Notes: generated by a model from the letters alone, not told the origin. DNA of 22,529 nt from DATIJJ01 sp039936115 (GCA_039936115.1 JBDTIZ010000243.1:1-22529); one strand, 5' to 3'; positions 1 to 8,406 are shown, counted from the first letter of the stretch. A program made the numbers and translations.

Positions 1-50
1 AAAAAGTCCAGACGAGTGACCTAGGATAGGCCACTCTATATTAACTGAAA

Positions 51-110
51 GTGTAAACCATGTTCCCGGACAGGTGTAAACTATGTCCCCGGTTCATACA
101 TTGTCCGCGG
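51..110. repeat. Short direct repeats, possible IS terminal remnant
   Basis: Two 23-base units start at 51 and 74. Both begin GTGTAAAC and share the pattern ATGT(T/C)CCCGG. A degenerate third copy (TTGTCCGCGG) follows at 101-110. Tandem copies of a transposase-binding-like motif next to the end of a gene are typical of insertion-sequence termini, and this motif resembles ends I associate with IS481-like elements, but that identity is recalled and not tested. No transposase lies inside the window; any would be left of base 1. Bases 111-176 contain nothing else I can name. Confidence 0.4.
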
Positions 111-176
111 GATCCAGTCAACTTGGCATCTGTTTTGAGTTGTAAAAAAGAAAAACTATAAAAGAGAGTAGCGTAC

Positions 177-620
177 TTAATCCGGATACTGCGCATTAAC
201 CTGCAAGTATTCCAACAATTCATGATCCTTCAAATGCTGCAAATCCTTTTGAATATTATTAATCACTAATTCTTTCACATGTTTATTCAAATGCTGAAAT
301 AATAAACCTGTCATATGCGAAGGTGCGATAAGAATTAATTTTTCGAAATTATTCTTAGTGCGACCTTGATCCAATTCTCTTGCAATATCTCTTGAGAAGT
401 TATCAATTTCAACTTCTTTTGGATCAGTGCGCTGTTGATATGCTCCGCCACCTGCCGCATCATTTTTATAGCGACCTGGTTTATCAGACGTCAGGTAATC
501 GCTTTTTTTCAATTTAATTTCAGGATGATTAATTTCTTTCAGTAAGGTCAATCGTGCAGGATTTTTTTCATAATGATAAATTTTGCAATTATTGGTGTTA
601 GTATTAACGACGTATATCAT
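177..620 (-). CDS. Host attachment protein family (baeRF-like)
   Basis: A 147-residue protein of the 'protein required for attachment to host cells' family (COG5622), related to bacterial release-factor-like baeRF domains. It shows the family's succession of motifs: an N-terminal strand (IYVVNTNTNNCKIYHY), a central DKPGR (about residue 50), a glycine-rich AAGGGAY followed by TDPKEVE, then FSRDIARELDQ and the strand-turn LILIAPSHMTGLL, ending with a KDLQHL helix. The ATG at 618-620 is preceded by GGGAG at good spacing. A longer in-frame TTG start at 656 would overlap the upstream gene's stop and has no better site. It follows the GGDEF-EAL gene by 32 bases on the same strand, so the two are probably co-transcribed. 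The biochemical function is not settled in the family; a role in adhesion is only a name-based inference. Confidence 0.75.
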   Translation of the reverse strand: MIYVVNTNTNNCKIYHYEKNPARLTLLKEINHPEIKLKKSDYLTSDKPGRYKNDAAGGGAYQQRTDPKEVEIDNFSRDIARELDQGRTKNNFEKLILIAPSHMTGLLFQHLNKHVKELVINNIQKDLQHLKDHELLEYLQVNAQYPD

Positions 621-652
621 AATAATTCTCCCATGCTTACTCAGATAGGTGA

Positions 653-2410
653 TCAACCCAATAAAACACGATCCATTAATTTTTTAAATTGTTGCACAAT
701 TTTCTGTGCAGGTAATGGATGGCTGATGAAGTAACCCTGTATGACATCACAATTTTGTATGGATAAGTATTGCATTTGCTCGCTCGTTTCAACGCCTTCG
801 GCAACAACCTCTATGCCAAGATTATGCGCGAGTGCAATGAAGGCATTCGTGATAGCAGTGTCGTTAGGATTGTTAGGCACGCCTTTTATAAAACTTTGAT
901 CAATCTTGACGGCGCTGACTGGAAAACGTTTTAAATGGCTGATTGAGGTGTAACCTGTGCCAAAATGATCAATCGAAATTTGCACGCCCGTCGCTTTTAT
1001 TCTATCTAAAGCTGCCATGGCTTTATCAATATCATCCATCACGGTGGCTTCATTAATTTCGAGTTCTAAATATTGCGGATTTAATCCAGATTCATTCAGC
1101 ACGTTAGTAATGATAGTTGCAATCTCTGGATGATAAAATTGTTTTGGTGAGATATTTACAGCAACCGTAAGATGCTCATAACCCTCATCTTGCCAAGTTT
1201 TATTTGTTTTACACGCTTTACGTAATGCCCACTCACCTAGCTGCATAATCAAACCAGTTTCTTCAGCAACAGGAATAAATTTTGCGGGTGTGATGATGCC
1301 AAGTTCGGGATGAATCCATCGTATTAAAGCTTCTGCACCGATAATGGTGCCCGTTTTAATGTGTAATTTAGGTTGGAAATAAAGTGTTAATTCTTCGTTT
1401 TCTATTGCTTCACGTAATGCAGCACCCAGTTGTAAATATTCACTGGCTTCAATATGCATTTGTTCGGTATAAAACTGATAAGAATTTCCGCCGCTACTTT
1501 TTGCTTTATAAAGCGCCATATCAGCATTATTTAGTAAGTCTTCTAAGGATTCTCCGTCGTTTGGATAAATGCTGATGCCAATACTGGCAGTTACAAAAAA
1601 TTCTTTAATGGGTTTCGAGCAGGCGGCTAACAGTTTTTCAGCAACAACGCTTGCAAATTTAGCTTGTTCAATATCATTTAATAAAACAATAAATTCGTCA
1701 CCTTCCAATCTTGCGAGCATGTCTTCTGCTCGCAATGCTTTTGTGAAACGCTTGCTAATTCTTTTCAAGACAAAATCACCAGTTGCTCGTCCCATAGCTG
1801 TGTTGATATCTCTGAATGCATCAAGATTAATAATTAAGACCGCCGCGATTTTGTTATGTCGTTTAGCATGACTAATGGTTTTATTCAGTGCTTCATTAAA
1901 CAAAATTCGATTGGGCAACTCAGTTAAAATGTCATGACGCTGAATTTTCGTGATATTTTCACGATGATCGGTAAAAGACTTATCGACAGTTGAGTGCTCT
2001 GCAATTTTTTGTTTTAACTCTATGTTTGCGTTTAATAATTCTTGCTTCGCATCTTCGACTTCTTTTTCTAAGCCATCTATTTTTTTGTCCAACAAATTTA
2101 TTGAAGATCTCTGGTTGTCTAAAAATAAGTTAATCTTGTTAGAAATGTGTGAAAACTCATCACTTCCTTCTATAACGATTTCTTTCTTAGAAGTCTGAGT
2201 CGCAGAAGTTATGTTATCTAGTTGTTTGTTCAGTTTTTCGATGCGATTGATTATAAAAGCATATGTTAAAAAAACCAGAGTAGCAAAAATGAAAATCGTC
2301 AGTACACTCATGCTGATGAATGAGTCACGAATCACATTGAAGTAGGAGAAAAATAGAAACAAAATCACTGCTAACCCTGTGACGATTAACACTTTATTTT
2401 GTAGTTTCAT
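653..2410 (-). CDS. Membrane GGDEF-EAL c-di-GMP protein
   Basis: A 585-residue inner-membrane protein. Two hydrophobic segments (about residues 6-24 and 35-54) are followed by a HAMP-like and coiled-coil linker (55-145). A GGDEF domain (about 157-315) has the signature EGDEF at 236-240, with an RxxD inhibitory I-site (R227-D230) five residues before it. A C-terminal EAL domain (about 325-580) keeps E360-A-L, N419, E451, K502 and AEGVE at 537-541. The usual DDFGTG motif reads DHFGTG (481-486), so one of two adjacent metal-site aspartates is His. The first position of GGDEF is Glu, a tolerated change in some cyclases. It may therefore make c-di-GMP, bind it, or degrade it weakly. The ATG at 2410 has GGGAGG upstream; a TTG nine codons earlier is unlikely. 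It is divergent from the PLP enzyme gene. Confidence 0.9.
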   Translation of the reverse strand: MKLQNKVLIVTGLAVILFLFFSYFNVIRDSFISMSVLTIFIFATLVFLTYAFIINRIEKLNKQLDNITSATQTSKKEIVIEGSDEFSHISNKINLFLDNQRSSINLLDKKIDGLEKEVEDAKQELLNANIELKQKIAEHSTVDKSFTDHRENITKIQRHDILTELPNRILFNEALNKTISHAKRHNKIAAVLIINLDAFRDINTAMGRATGDFVLKRISKRFTKALRAEDMLARLEGDEFIVLLNDIEQAKFASVVAEKLLAACSKPIKEFFVTASIGISIYPNDGESLEDLLNNADMALYKAKSSGGNSYQFYTEQMHIEASEYLQLGAALREAIENEELTLYFQPKLHIKTGTIIGAEALIRWIHPELGIITPAKFIPVAEETGLIMQLGEWALRKACKTNKTWQDEGYEHLTVAVNISPKQFYHPEIATIITNVLNESGLNPQYLELEINEATVMDDIDKAMAALDRIKATGVQISIDHFGTGYTSISHLKRFPVSAVKIDQSFIKGVPNNPNDTAITNAFIALAHNLGIEVVAEGVETSEQMQYLSIQNCDVIQGYFISHPLPAQKIVQQFKKLMDRVLLG

Positions 2411-2524
2411 ATTTCCTCCCAACCGTGGAAACAGCAACTTTTACCTATTTCTGAGTTCAATAAATTACATTAACTGAATACTAATTTCATGCAGTTTTTC
2501 AAATAGCTATCTGCCTATCTTTAT

Positions 2525-4702
2525 ATGTTATCATATAATTATCTGCAGAAAGTTGTACAGAATGGGTTGGTGGCTATGTGGAGAAAGAGTATCCCAGAAG
2601 ATCACTCAAACTCAGACGGCGTCGTCGATCAACTCGATGATTATAAAACGCTTTTGAGTTACATCAACAATCTTGCTCATCACAAGCTTGGATATCCTGT
2701 TTCTTTACTTACTTTTCTAGGCGTTGTTGATAATAAAAGTCTTGGAATTAATCCAGGTACACTTGCAAACGTTCTCTTGAATAACGTAGGTGATCCGTTT
2801 AAAGATTCTGAAACCTCTCGCATGGAAGTCAAACGACATGAGAGATATTTGATTTCAATTTTAGAAAAATATTATGGTTTAGAAAAAGGCGATGCACGAG
2901 GTTATGTTACGACAGGTGGAACAGAAGGAAACTTCGCAAGTCTCTGGTGGTCAAAACGTTATTTAATCAATCTTGTCGTTAATGAATTAATCACCAATGA
3001 CAATGTCATCAAGTTGCTCGTCAAAAAAGAACAAGAGTTACTGGCTGGGCTGGCTAAAATTGCCATTAATGATTATCAACCTCGCGCAATTCAATTACAA
3101 AAAATTATCGATACACAGAGTGCAATGGCAGTTAATAAAAATGTCGTTCAACAATTATTGACACCAACTGTTTTTTATTCAAAAGATCATACGCATTATT
3201 CTATTCCTAAAATTGCCGAAATTTTAAGGTTGAATATCAGACCTGTAAAATCAAATGCTGATGGATCAATAGACTTGGATGATTTTAAAAAAGAAGTGTT
3301 ACTGCATCTTGGTGCACATCCCCATAGTTCTGTGATTGCTATTGCAAACATCGGTACTACTTTAACGGGCGCAATTGATGATGTGCCAGGCATCAAAAAA
3401 ATTCTAGATGAAGCAAAACCAAAAACTTATACGATTCACTTAGATGGTGCATTGACTGGGTTTGTTTTACCCATTTTAAAACCATTTGGTGATATTCCAA
3501 ATTATTTTGAAGCGCTAGGCGTTAATACATTGGCAGTTTCCGCACATAAATACCCGGGTTTATCACAACCGTGTGGGATTATACTCGCGCGCAAACATTT
3601 TTTTGATAAAGCATTTGAAAAAAGTGAGCGCAATATCGAATACGTCGGTAATATTTTAGATGTTACCATTACGGGATCTCGTTCCGGATTAAATGTATTA
3701 ATGTTTTATAACGCTGTTATGGCTATGGATCTTCATAAAGGAACTGCTAAGTTAACTAAAATGGTTAATGAAAATATGGTTACTGCAAAATATCTTTATG
3801 ATGAATTAGTCAAACTGTATGGCCGCGATCAAGTTTTTTATCCTTACCATTTCAATGTTATTTTTCCAAAACCCTCTATGGCGCTTGCAAAAAAATATCA
3901 ATTGATGTTAACAGGCGATAGAGCAAATATTTGTGTGCTAACCAATGTTTCCAAAGAGTTAATCGATCAATTCATTAATGAATTATTGCTGGAAAAGGAG
4001 GAAGTTATGGGTACTATTCAACAAACGAAGTTTACTGTGACACCTTTAAAAAAAGTGCATGCTAAAGAAGTGACTGAACTATTTGTCAAATCATTTTGTA
4101 ATTATGAACCTATCACAAAACATCTTCATGTTGATAAAAAAGAATATGCACCGTTTGCCGAAGAAGTTATTCAAAAAGCAATCACTGATAAATTAAGTAG
4201 TGTGGCACTTGATTCAGATAATCATGTCATAGCATTTATTATTGCGGAGGATATTGCTGATCCATTTATGCCGAGACTCTCTCGTTATCCAAAACTGAAA
4301 CCAGTATTTGACTTGCTAACTGAGTTATCTAAGCCATTCATGGAAGGTAAACGATTTGCAAAAGGCAAGGTCGCGCATTTTTGGATTGCGGGTGTTGAAT
4401 CTAAATATATGGGCCAACATATGTTTACTGAGCTTGATGATGCGACAATTAAAATGGCTGCCGAAAAAGGTTTTAGTTTCGCTTATGCGGAGTTTACAAA
4501 CGAAGTCAGCGAAAAAGTCACCGGCCAATTTGAATTAATCACGCTATGCAATCGTATCAAATATAGTGATTTCAAATTGCAAAATGGACAAAAGCCATTT
4601 GCGGGTTTAACAGGTGGTGCTGCGAGTTATTATGCAGCTATCAAGCCAGGTGTTAAACTAGACTCTCTTAGTAAATGCTATACAATTGAGGCTGCGCATT
4701 AA
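2525..4702 (+). CDS. Histidine decarboxylase-like PLP enzyme fused to GNAT-like domain
   Basis: A 725-residue two-domain protein. Residues about 40-480 are a fold-type I pyridoxal-phosphate decarboxylase resembling the group II histidine/serine decarboxylases. Visible motifs are TGGTEGN (130-136), HYS (224-226), ANIGTTLTGAIDDV (274-287), HLDGALTGF with Asp307 for the pyridine nitrogen, SAHK with the Schiff-base Lys342, QPCGIILA, and TGSRSG. About 65 extra residues separate TGGTEGN from the YSKDHTHYS stretch compared with the compact bacterial enzymes I recall. Residues about 500-700 look like a GNAT acetyltransferase (strand FIIAED, then a degenerate acetyl-CoA loop SKYMGQHMF). The ATG at 2525 lacks a clear Shine-Dalgarno site; the in-frame ATG at 2576 is a credible alternative. 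A strong internal ribosome site sits before Met495. The substrate is unknown; decarboxylation of an amino acid followed by N-acetylation of the amine is an attractive inference. Confidence 0.8.
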   Translation: MLSYNYLQKVVQNGLVAMWRKSIPEDHSNSDGVVDQLDDYKTLLSYINNLAHHKLGYPVSLLTFLGVVDNKSLGINPGTLANVLLNNVGDPFKDSETSRMEVKRHERYLISILEKYYGLEKGDARGYVTTGGTEGNFASLWWSKRYLINLVVNELITNDNVIKLLVKKEQELLAGLAKIAINDYQPRAIQLQKIIDTQSAMAVNKNVVQQLLTPTVFYSKDHTHYSIPKIAEILRLNIRPVKSNADGSIDLDDFKKEVLLHLGAHPHSSVIAIANIGTTLTGAIDDVPGIKKILDEAKPKTYTIHLDGALTGFVLPILKPFGDIPNYFEALGVNTLAVSAHKYPGLSQPCGIILARKHFFDKAFEKSERNIEYVGNILDVTITGSRSGLNVLMFYNAVMAMDLHKGTAKLTKMVNENMVTAKYLYDELVKLYGRDQVFYPYHFNVIFPKPSMALAKKYQLMLTGDRANICVLTNVSKELIDQFINELLLEKEEVMGTIQQTKFTVTPLKKVHAKEVTELFVKSFCNYEPITKHLHVDKKEYAPFAEEVIQKAITDKLSSVALDSDNHVIAFIIAEDIADPFMPRLSRYPKLKPVFDLLTELSKPFMEGKRFAKGKVAHFWIAGVESKYMGQHMFTELDDATIKMAAEKGFSFAYAEFTNEVSEKVTGQFELITLCNRIKYSDFKLQNGQKPFAGLTGGAASYYAAIKPGVKLDSLSKCYTIEAAH
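3995..4009 (+). promoter_or_regulatory. Internal ribosome binding site and in-frame ATG
   Basis: AAGGAGG at 3995-4001 is followed five bases later by an ATG (4007-4009) in the same frame as the surrounding gene (Met495). It lies exactly at the junction between the PLP-enzyme domain and the GNAT-like domain. Initiation here would give a free 231-residue GNAT-like protein. The site is better than the one at the gene's own start. It could also be a chance match, because the bases also encode EKEEV in a Glu/Lys-rich linker. Confidence 0.5.
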
Positions 4703-4711
4703 GATAAAACC

Positions 4712-4760
4712 TGTCATTGCCGCGAAGCTTCTTTGTCAAGGAAGCTTCGCAGCAATGACA
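4712..4760. terminator. Long hairpin, likely terminator / repeat
   Basis: Twenty-base arms 4712-4731 and 4741-4760 (starting TGTCATTGC and ending GCAATGACA) pair with one mismatch around a nine-base loop. It directly follows the PLP-GNAT gene. There is no strong U-tract, so it may act as an mRNA 3'-end stabiliser as much as a terminator. The outer TGTCATTGC sequence is shared with the palindromes at 8210-8368 and 16464-16553, so it belongs to the same dispersed repeat family. Confidence 0.6.
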
Positions 4761-4804
4761 TATTTACATTAGTCTTAAACAACAACCTGTTTGAGTAAAA
4801 CAAT

Positions 4805-6757
4805 ATGGAAATAATAGCAGACGAAAAGCAAATATCAGATGATGAAAAAATTCAAATCAGAAACCAAGTGAGATCTGATTTGGTTGATCATCTCTATCAA
4901 GGCTGTTTGCCCGGCACTATCACCGGCCTACTTGTCAGCATTTTACTGTATATTGATTTTCATGGTCACACACCCACTTATTTGTTGATCACCTGGCTTG
5001 TCATATTTGACTCTATGATGATTACGCTCTCAGCACTTTATTTTATTTTCACTAAATATAAGTATAAATTTTCATTGCTTACTTGGGGTTGGGCCTATTC
5101 GATTGCAATGATAGGTTGTGCACTGTCTTGGGTGCCTTGTATTTATTTGATGCCCGATGATATGACGCGTCAATACTTGGCGCTTATTTTGCTTTTTTTA
5201 GCAACCACCGGTTATTCAACAGGTACGATTGGTCAGTTTAAATTAGGTGTGATTACACTCGTTATTATTTTACTGCCGCTAGCGGTGTGGTGTTTTTTTA
5301 AAGGCGGGATATTTTATAATGTAGTGGGCGCTTATTCACTTATTTATATGTTTTTTTTAATAGGCATTAATCATCGCAGTACACAATGGTTTAAAGATTC
5401 TCTAAAATTAAAACTTGAAAATAGCTTAGTGAGTTATCAAGCCAATCATGATTTATTAACAGGATTACCCAATCAAAGACTGTTACCACAGTATATTGAA
5501 TCGGCTATTCGTGCTGTAAAAGATACTGAAAATACTTTCGCACTTGTTTGCTTCTCACTTAATCGAATGGAAATGATCAATGACAGTTTGGGGCATCAGG
5601 CGGGTAATGAAGTGATTCAATCAGTGACTAATCGTTTTAATACACTGGTGTTGAATGAAAAAATTGAAATGACTCAGTACATCATCACTATTTCACGCAA
5701 AGATACATTTACTATTTTATTAGTACCTCTTAAATCAGACGATGCTGAGCGCAAAATTAAAAAACTTTTTACCGTGTTGGATGATCCATTTTATTTAGAA
5801 AAACAAGGTGTAAAACTAACTGCAAGTATAGGCGTCAGTATTTATGGTAAAGACGGAACAAACCCGGAAGCATTACAAATTAATGCAGATGCCGCAATGC
5901 TGCGAGCAAAACAGTACGGTGGCGATCGATTGGAATTTTATCGCACCGAAATTAATGCGGAAACGCCGAAACAATTAGAGTTAGAAACAGATTTGCATGT
6001 TGCTCTTAAAAATAATCAATTTTTGCTTCACTACCAACCTTTGCTAAATTTGAAAACAGGTGAAGTCATCGGTATGGAGGCATTAATTCGCTGGCAACAT
6101 CCTACACGTGGTTTTATTTCACCGATCAATTTCATTCCCCTCGCAGAAGAAACGGGTCTCATTGTTCCAATTGGTACGTGGGTCTTAGAAGAAGCGTGTC
6201 GACAAACTTTAGTTTGGCATCGTATGGGTTTTTCATCGCTTAAAGTGGCGGTTAACTTGGCTGAAAAACAATTACGTGAAGAAAATATTATTCCGGTTAT
6301 CATGGAAATACTTAAGCGTACCGGCTTTGATCCGAATTATCTTGAGTTAGAAATTACTGAAACTGCTATTTTAGATGAAACTGTTGCACGTTTAATTAAA
6401 GAATTTAAGCAGTTGGGTTTGAGCTTGGCGGTAGATGACTTTGGAACAGGTTACTCAGGACTGAGTTATCTTAAACGTTTTTCGATCGATAAATTGAAAA
6501 TTGATCAATCCTTTATCCGAGATATTCCAGCGAGTAATGATAGTATTACCATAGTTTCTGCTATCATAGCGATGGCCAAAGAATTAAAAGTTAACACTTT
6601 GGCAGAGGGTGTTGAAACGATCGAACAATTAGAATTTCTGCAAACTAAAGGTTGTGACTTTATGCAGGGTTATTACTTTAGTAAACCAATTGATGCGGAT
6701 TCATTCACCCAGTTATTATTGGAGCATCGATGTTTAACAATTAAATCAGTCGTGTAA
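4805..6757 (+). CDS. Membrane GGDEF-EAL protein, degenerate cyclase, likely c-di-GMP phosphodiesterase
   Basis: A 650-residue protein. A hydrophobic N-terminal sensor region has about six membrane segments between residues 35 and 190 (a MASE-like layout, family not identified). It is followed by a GGDEF-like domain (about 210-380) and an EAL domain (about 390-640). The GGDEF signature is replaced by RKDTF (298-302), so cyclase activity is very unlikely. The EAL domain looks complete: E425-A-L, N484, LEITET, DDFGTG (544-549), K565 and an AEGVE motif. The expected activity is hydrolysis of c-di-GMP to pGpG, controlled by the membrane region, with the dead GGDEF domain possibly sensing GTP. The start has only a weak upstream site. 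The FadL-type gene starts 21 bases after its stop with a strong ribosome site, so the two may share a transcript. Confidence 0.9.
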   Translation: MEIIADEKQISDDEKIQIRNQVRSDLVDHLYQGCLPGTITGLLVSILLYIDFHGHTPTYLLITWLVIFDSMMITLSALYFIFTKYKYKFSLLTWGWAYSIAMIGCALSWVPCIYLMPDDMTRQYLALILLFLATTGYSTGTIGQFKLGVITLVIILLPLAVWCFFKGGIFYNVVGAYSLIYMFFLIGINHRSTQWFKDSLKLKLENSLVSYQANHDLLTGLPNQRLLPQYIESAIRAVKDTENTFALVCFSLNRMEMINDSLGHQAGNEVIQSVTNRFNTLVLNEKIEMTQYIITISRKDTFTILLVPLKSDDAERKIKKLFTVLDDPFYLEKQGVKLTASIGVSIYGKDGTNPEALQINADAAMLRAKQYGGDRLEFYRTEINAETPKQLELETDLHVALKNNQFLLHYQPLLNLKTGEVIGMEALIRWQHPTRGFISPINFIPLAEETGLIVPIGTWVLEEACRQTLVWHRMGFSSLKVAVNLAEKQLREENIIPVIMEILKRTGFDPNYLELEITETAILDETVARLIKEFKQLGLSLAVDDFGTGYSGLSYLKRFSIDKLKIDQSFIRDIPASNDSITIVSAIIAMAKELKVNTLAEGVETIEQLEFLQTKGCDFMQGYYFSKPIDADSFTQLLLEHRCLTIKSVV

Positions 6758-6778
6758 ATTTTAAGGAGAAAAGTTGTT

Positions 6779-8107
6779 ATGAAAGGAATCAGAAAAAAAA
6801 TATTTCGTTTAAGCGTATTAGGTTTACTTACAGCTTTATCTGCTAACGCAAACGCTGCTGGTTATAAGCTTGAATTTCAATCGCCTTCTGTGCTCGCTGA
6901 CGCCGGAGATGCAGCCGTAGTCAATGATGCAAGTACTAACTGGTATAACTCTGCGGGTTTAGTTTATCTGCCACAACAATTTGTTGGATCCATGATAGAT
7001 GTGTATCAACGCACAGTATTTAAGGGTACATCGAACGCTGCTGTGCCATTGCCTTTTGGTGTGCCAGGTAGCCCATTCAATTATGTGAATACGAGTTCGA
7101 GTGCTAGCTCATATCCAAATGCGATTCTGCCCTCAATGCATTATTCGTTACCGTTTAAAGACCGTTACGCTTTTGGTATCAGTGTGGTGCCTGCGTGGGG
7201 TTTAATGGAAGATTATGGTGAAAGTTCAGATGTTCGTTATAACTTAAACAAAGTATCGACGAAAACCATTGATATCGCCCCAAGTCTTGCAATGCGAGTT
7301 AATGATCAATGGTCTGTAGGTGCCGGACCCGATATTCATTATTTTTCTCTGCAAAGTAGAGTGCATGTGAGAACTCAGTTCCCGGTGGGATTTGGTGGTA
7401 CGACAACAGATTCTATCTCGCGTTATAATGCAAACAATTGGGGTCATGGTTTTCATGCGGGTGTTTTATATCGAATGACTGAAGCGACGCGTATTGGTTT
7501 AAACTATCGCTCGAAAATTGTGATGAATATGACAGGCGGTAGTGATTTTACGTTATCAGGTATCACTCAATTTCACACCGATCAATTTAAAGTAAGCATT
7601 CCGCTGCCACCAACAACATCGCTCAGTGTTTATCATGATATATCGCCTATTTGGGCTGTGATGGGTACAGTTGCTTTTGATCAGTGGAGTATCATCAAAT
7701 ACTATTACGGACAAAACATCATAACTCCTCCGGCACCTCCTGCTACAGCAGGTGTAAAAGTCAATGCTGTATTGCCGCAAAAATTTAATAACACATTAGA
7801 TTTCAGTGTAGGTACACATTACAAATTGAATGACAAAATATTGCTGCGAGGCTCATTAAAATATGAACCGACTCCGACTGTCAATTCATCACGTGCTTTA
7901 AGTTTTCCAGATGCTGACAAACTGGGTGTTAATTTTGGCGCGCATTATGTGCTTAATAAAAAAGTTGGATTTGATTTCATTTACGCACATGTGTTTACTA
8001 AACAAGAGCATATTAATGATGTGAATCCGGTGACGGGTGCAACGTCGGTTGGGCATGTGAATACTGCTATTGATTTGCTTGGGGCTCAGGTGGTTTGGAA
8101 TATTTAA
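6779..8107 (+). CDS. FadL/OmpP1 family outer membrane transporter
   Basis: A 442-residue outer-membrane beta-barrel of the FadL/OmpP1/TodX family, which carries long-chain fatty acids or other hydrophobic compounds across the outer membrane. A signal peptide with a basic start (MKGIRKK) and a hydrophobic core ends at ANANA, with cleavage predicted before AGYKLEFQS. The mature N-terminus has the family's hatch-like segment, with the NPAGL motif seen as NSAGL in TNWYNSAGLVYL. Alternating amphipathic strands continue to a C-terminus ending VVWNI. Length fits the family (about 420-460). AAGGAG lies nine bases before the ATG. The exact substrate cannot be read from sequence. The nested repeat island follows immediately. 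Confidence 0.88.
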   Translation: MKGIRKKIFRLSVLGLLTALSANANAAGYKLEFQSPSVLADAGDAAVVNDASTNWYNSAGLVYLPQQFVGSMIDVYQRTVFKGTSNAAVPLPFGVPGSPFNYVNTSSSASSYPNAILPSMHYSLPFKDRYAFGISVVPAWGLMEDYGESSDVRYNLNKVSTKTIDIAPSLAMRVNDQWSVGAGPDIHYFSLQSRVHVRTQFPVGFGGTTTDSISRYNANNWGHGFHAGVLYRMTEATRIGLNYRSKIVMNMTGGSDFTLSGITQFHTDQFKVSIPLPPTTSLSVYHDISPIWAVMGTVAFDQWSIIKYYYGQNIITPPAPPATAGVKVNAVLPQKFNNTLDFSVGTHYKLNDKILLRGSLKYEPTPTVNSSRALSFPDADKLGVNFGAHYVLNKKVGFDFIYAHVFTKQEHINDVNPVTGATSVGHVNTAIDLLGAQVVWNI

Positions 8108-8122
8108 AACACTCTTGGAGAG

Positions 8123-8144
8123 GGGCGAACCTATGTGTTCGCCC
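8123..8144. repeat. Repeat type A, left part (interrupted copy)
   Basis: Hairpin with arms GGGCGAAC (8123-8130) and GTTCGCCC (8137-8144). The core GCGAACCTATGTGTTCGCCC (8125-8144) occurs identically at 13427-13446, and both copies have TTATTTCTTCG about 21 bases further on (8165-8175 here). A matching right end, TTCGCCCCTACAAAA, is at 8390-8404, so the copy appears split by other sequence. Confidence 0.7.
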
Positions 8145-8209
8145 AGCGGCCTGAATATGCAACATTATTTCTTCGTGTGCTCGTCCTGTTCGTTGTCATC
8201 GACTTCTAC

Positions 8210-8368
8210 CACCGTCATTGCGAGCGCGAGCGCGAGCGAAGCAACCCAGGTTTTATTGCCCTATAACAAGTACATAAATCTAACTTTAATGTGAGATTTT
8301 ATGCCTTTCTCTACTATGCGAGTGACAATAAAACCTGGGTTGCTTCGCTCGCGCTCGCAATGACGGTG
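8210..8368. repeat. Repeat type B, long inverted repeat with hexamer expansion
   Basis: The left arm 8210-8258 and right arm 8326-8368 are reverse complements over 43 bases, apart from one extra GCGAGC hexamer in the left arm (three units against two). The loop is 67 bases. The core CGTCATTGCGAGCG...GAAGCAA is shared with 16495-16525. It lies between convergent genes (the FadL-type gene and rplI) and may terminate both. Overall, 8108-8406 holds only repeats and no credible gene. Confidence 0.8.
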
Positions 8369-8406
8369 ATGAAGCGCGCTTGCAATGTGTTCGCCCCTAC
8401 AAAATA

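Noticed and set aside
51..110. CRISPR array
   Set aside because: Only two clear units directly abutting without spacers, plus one degenerate copy.
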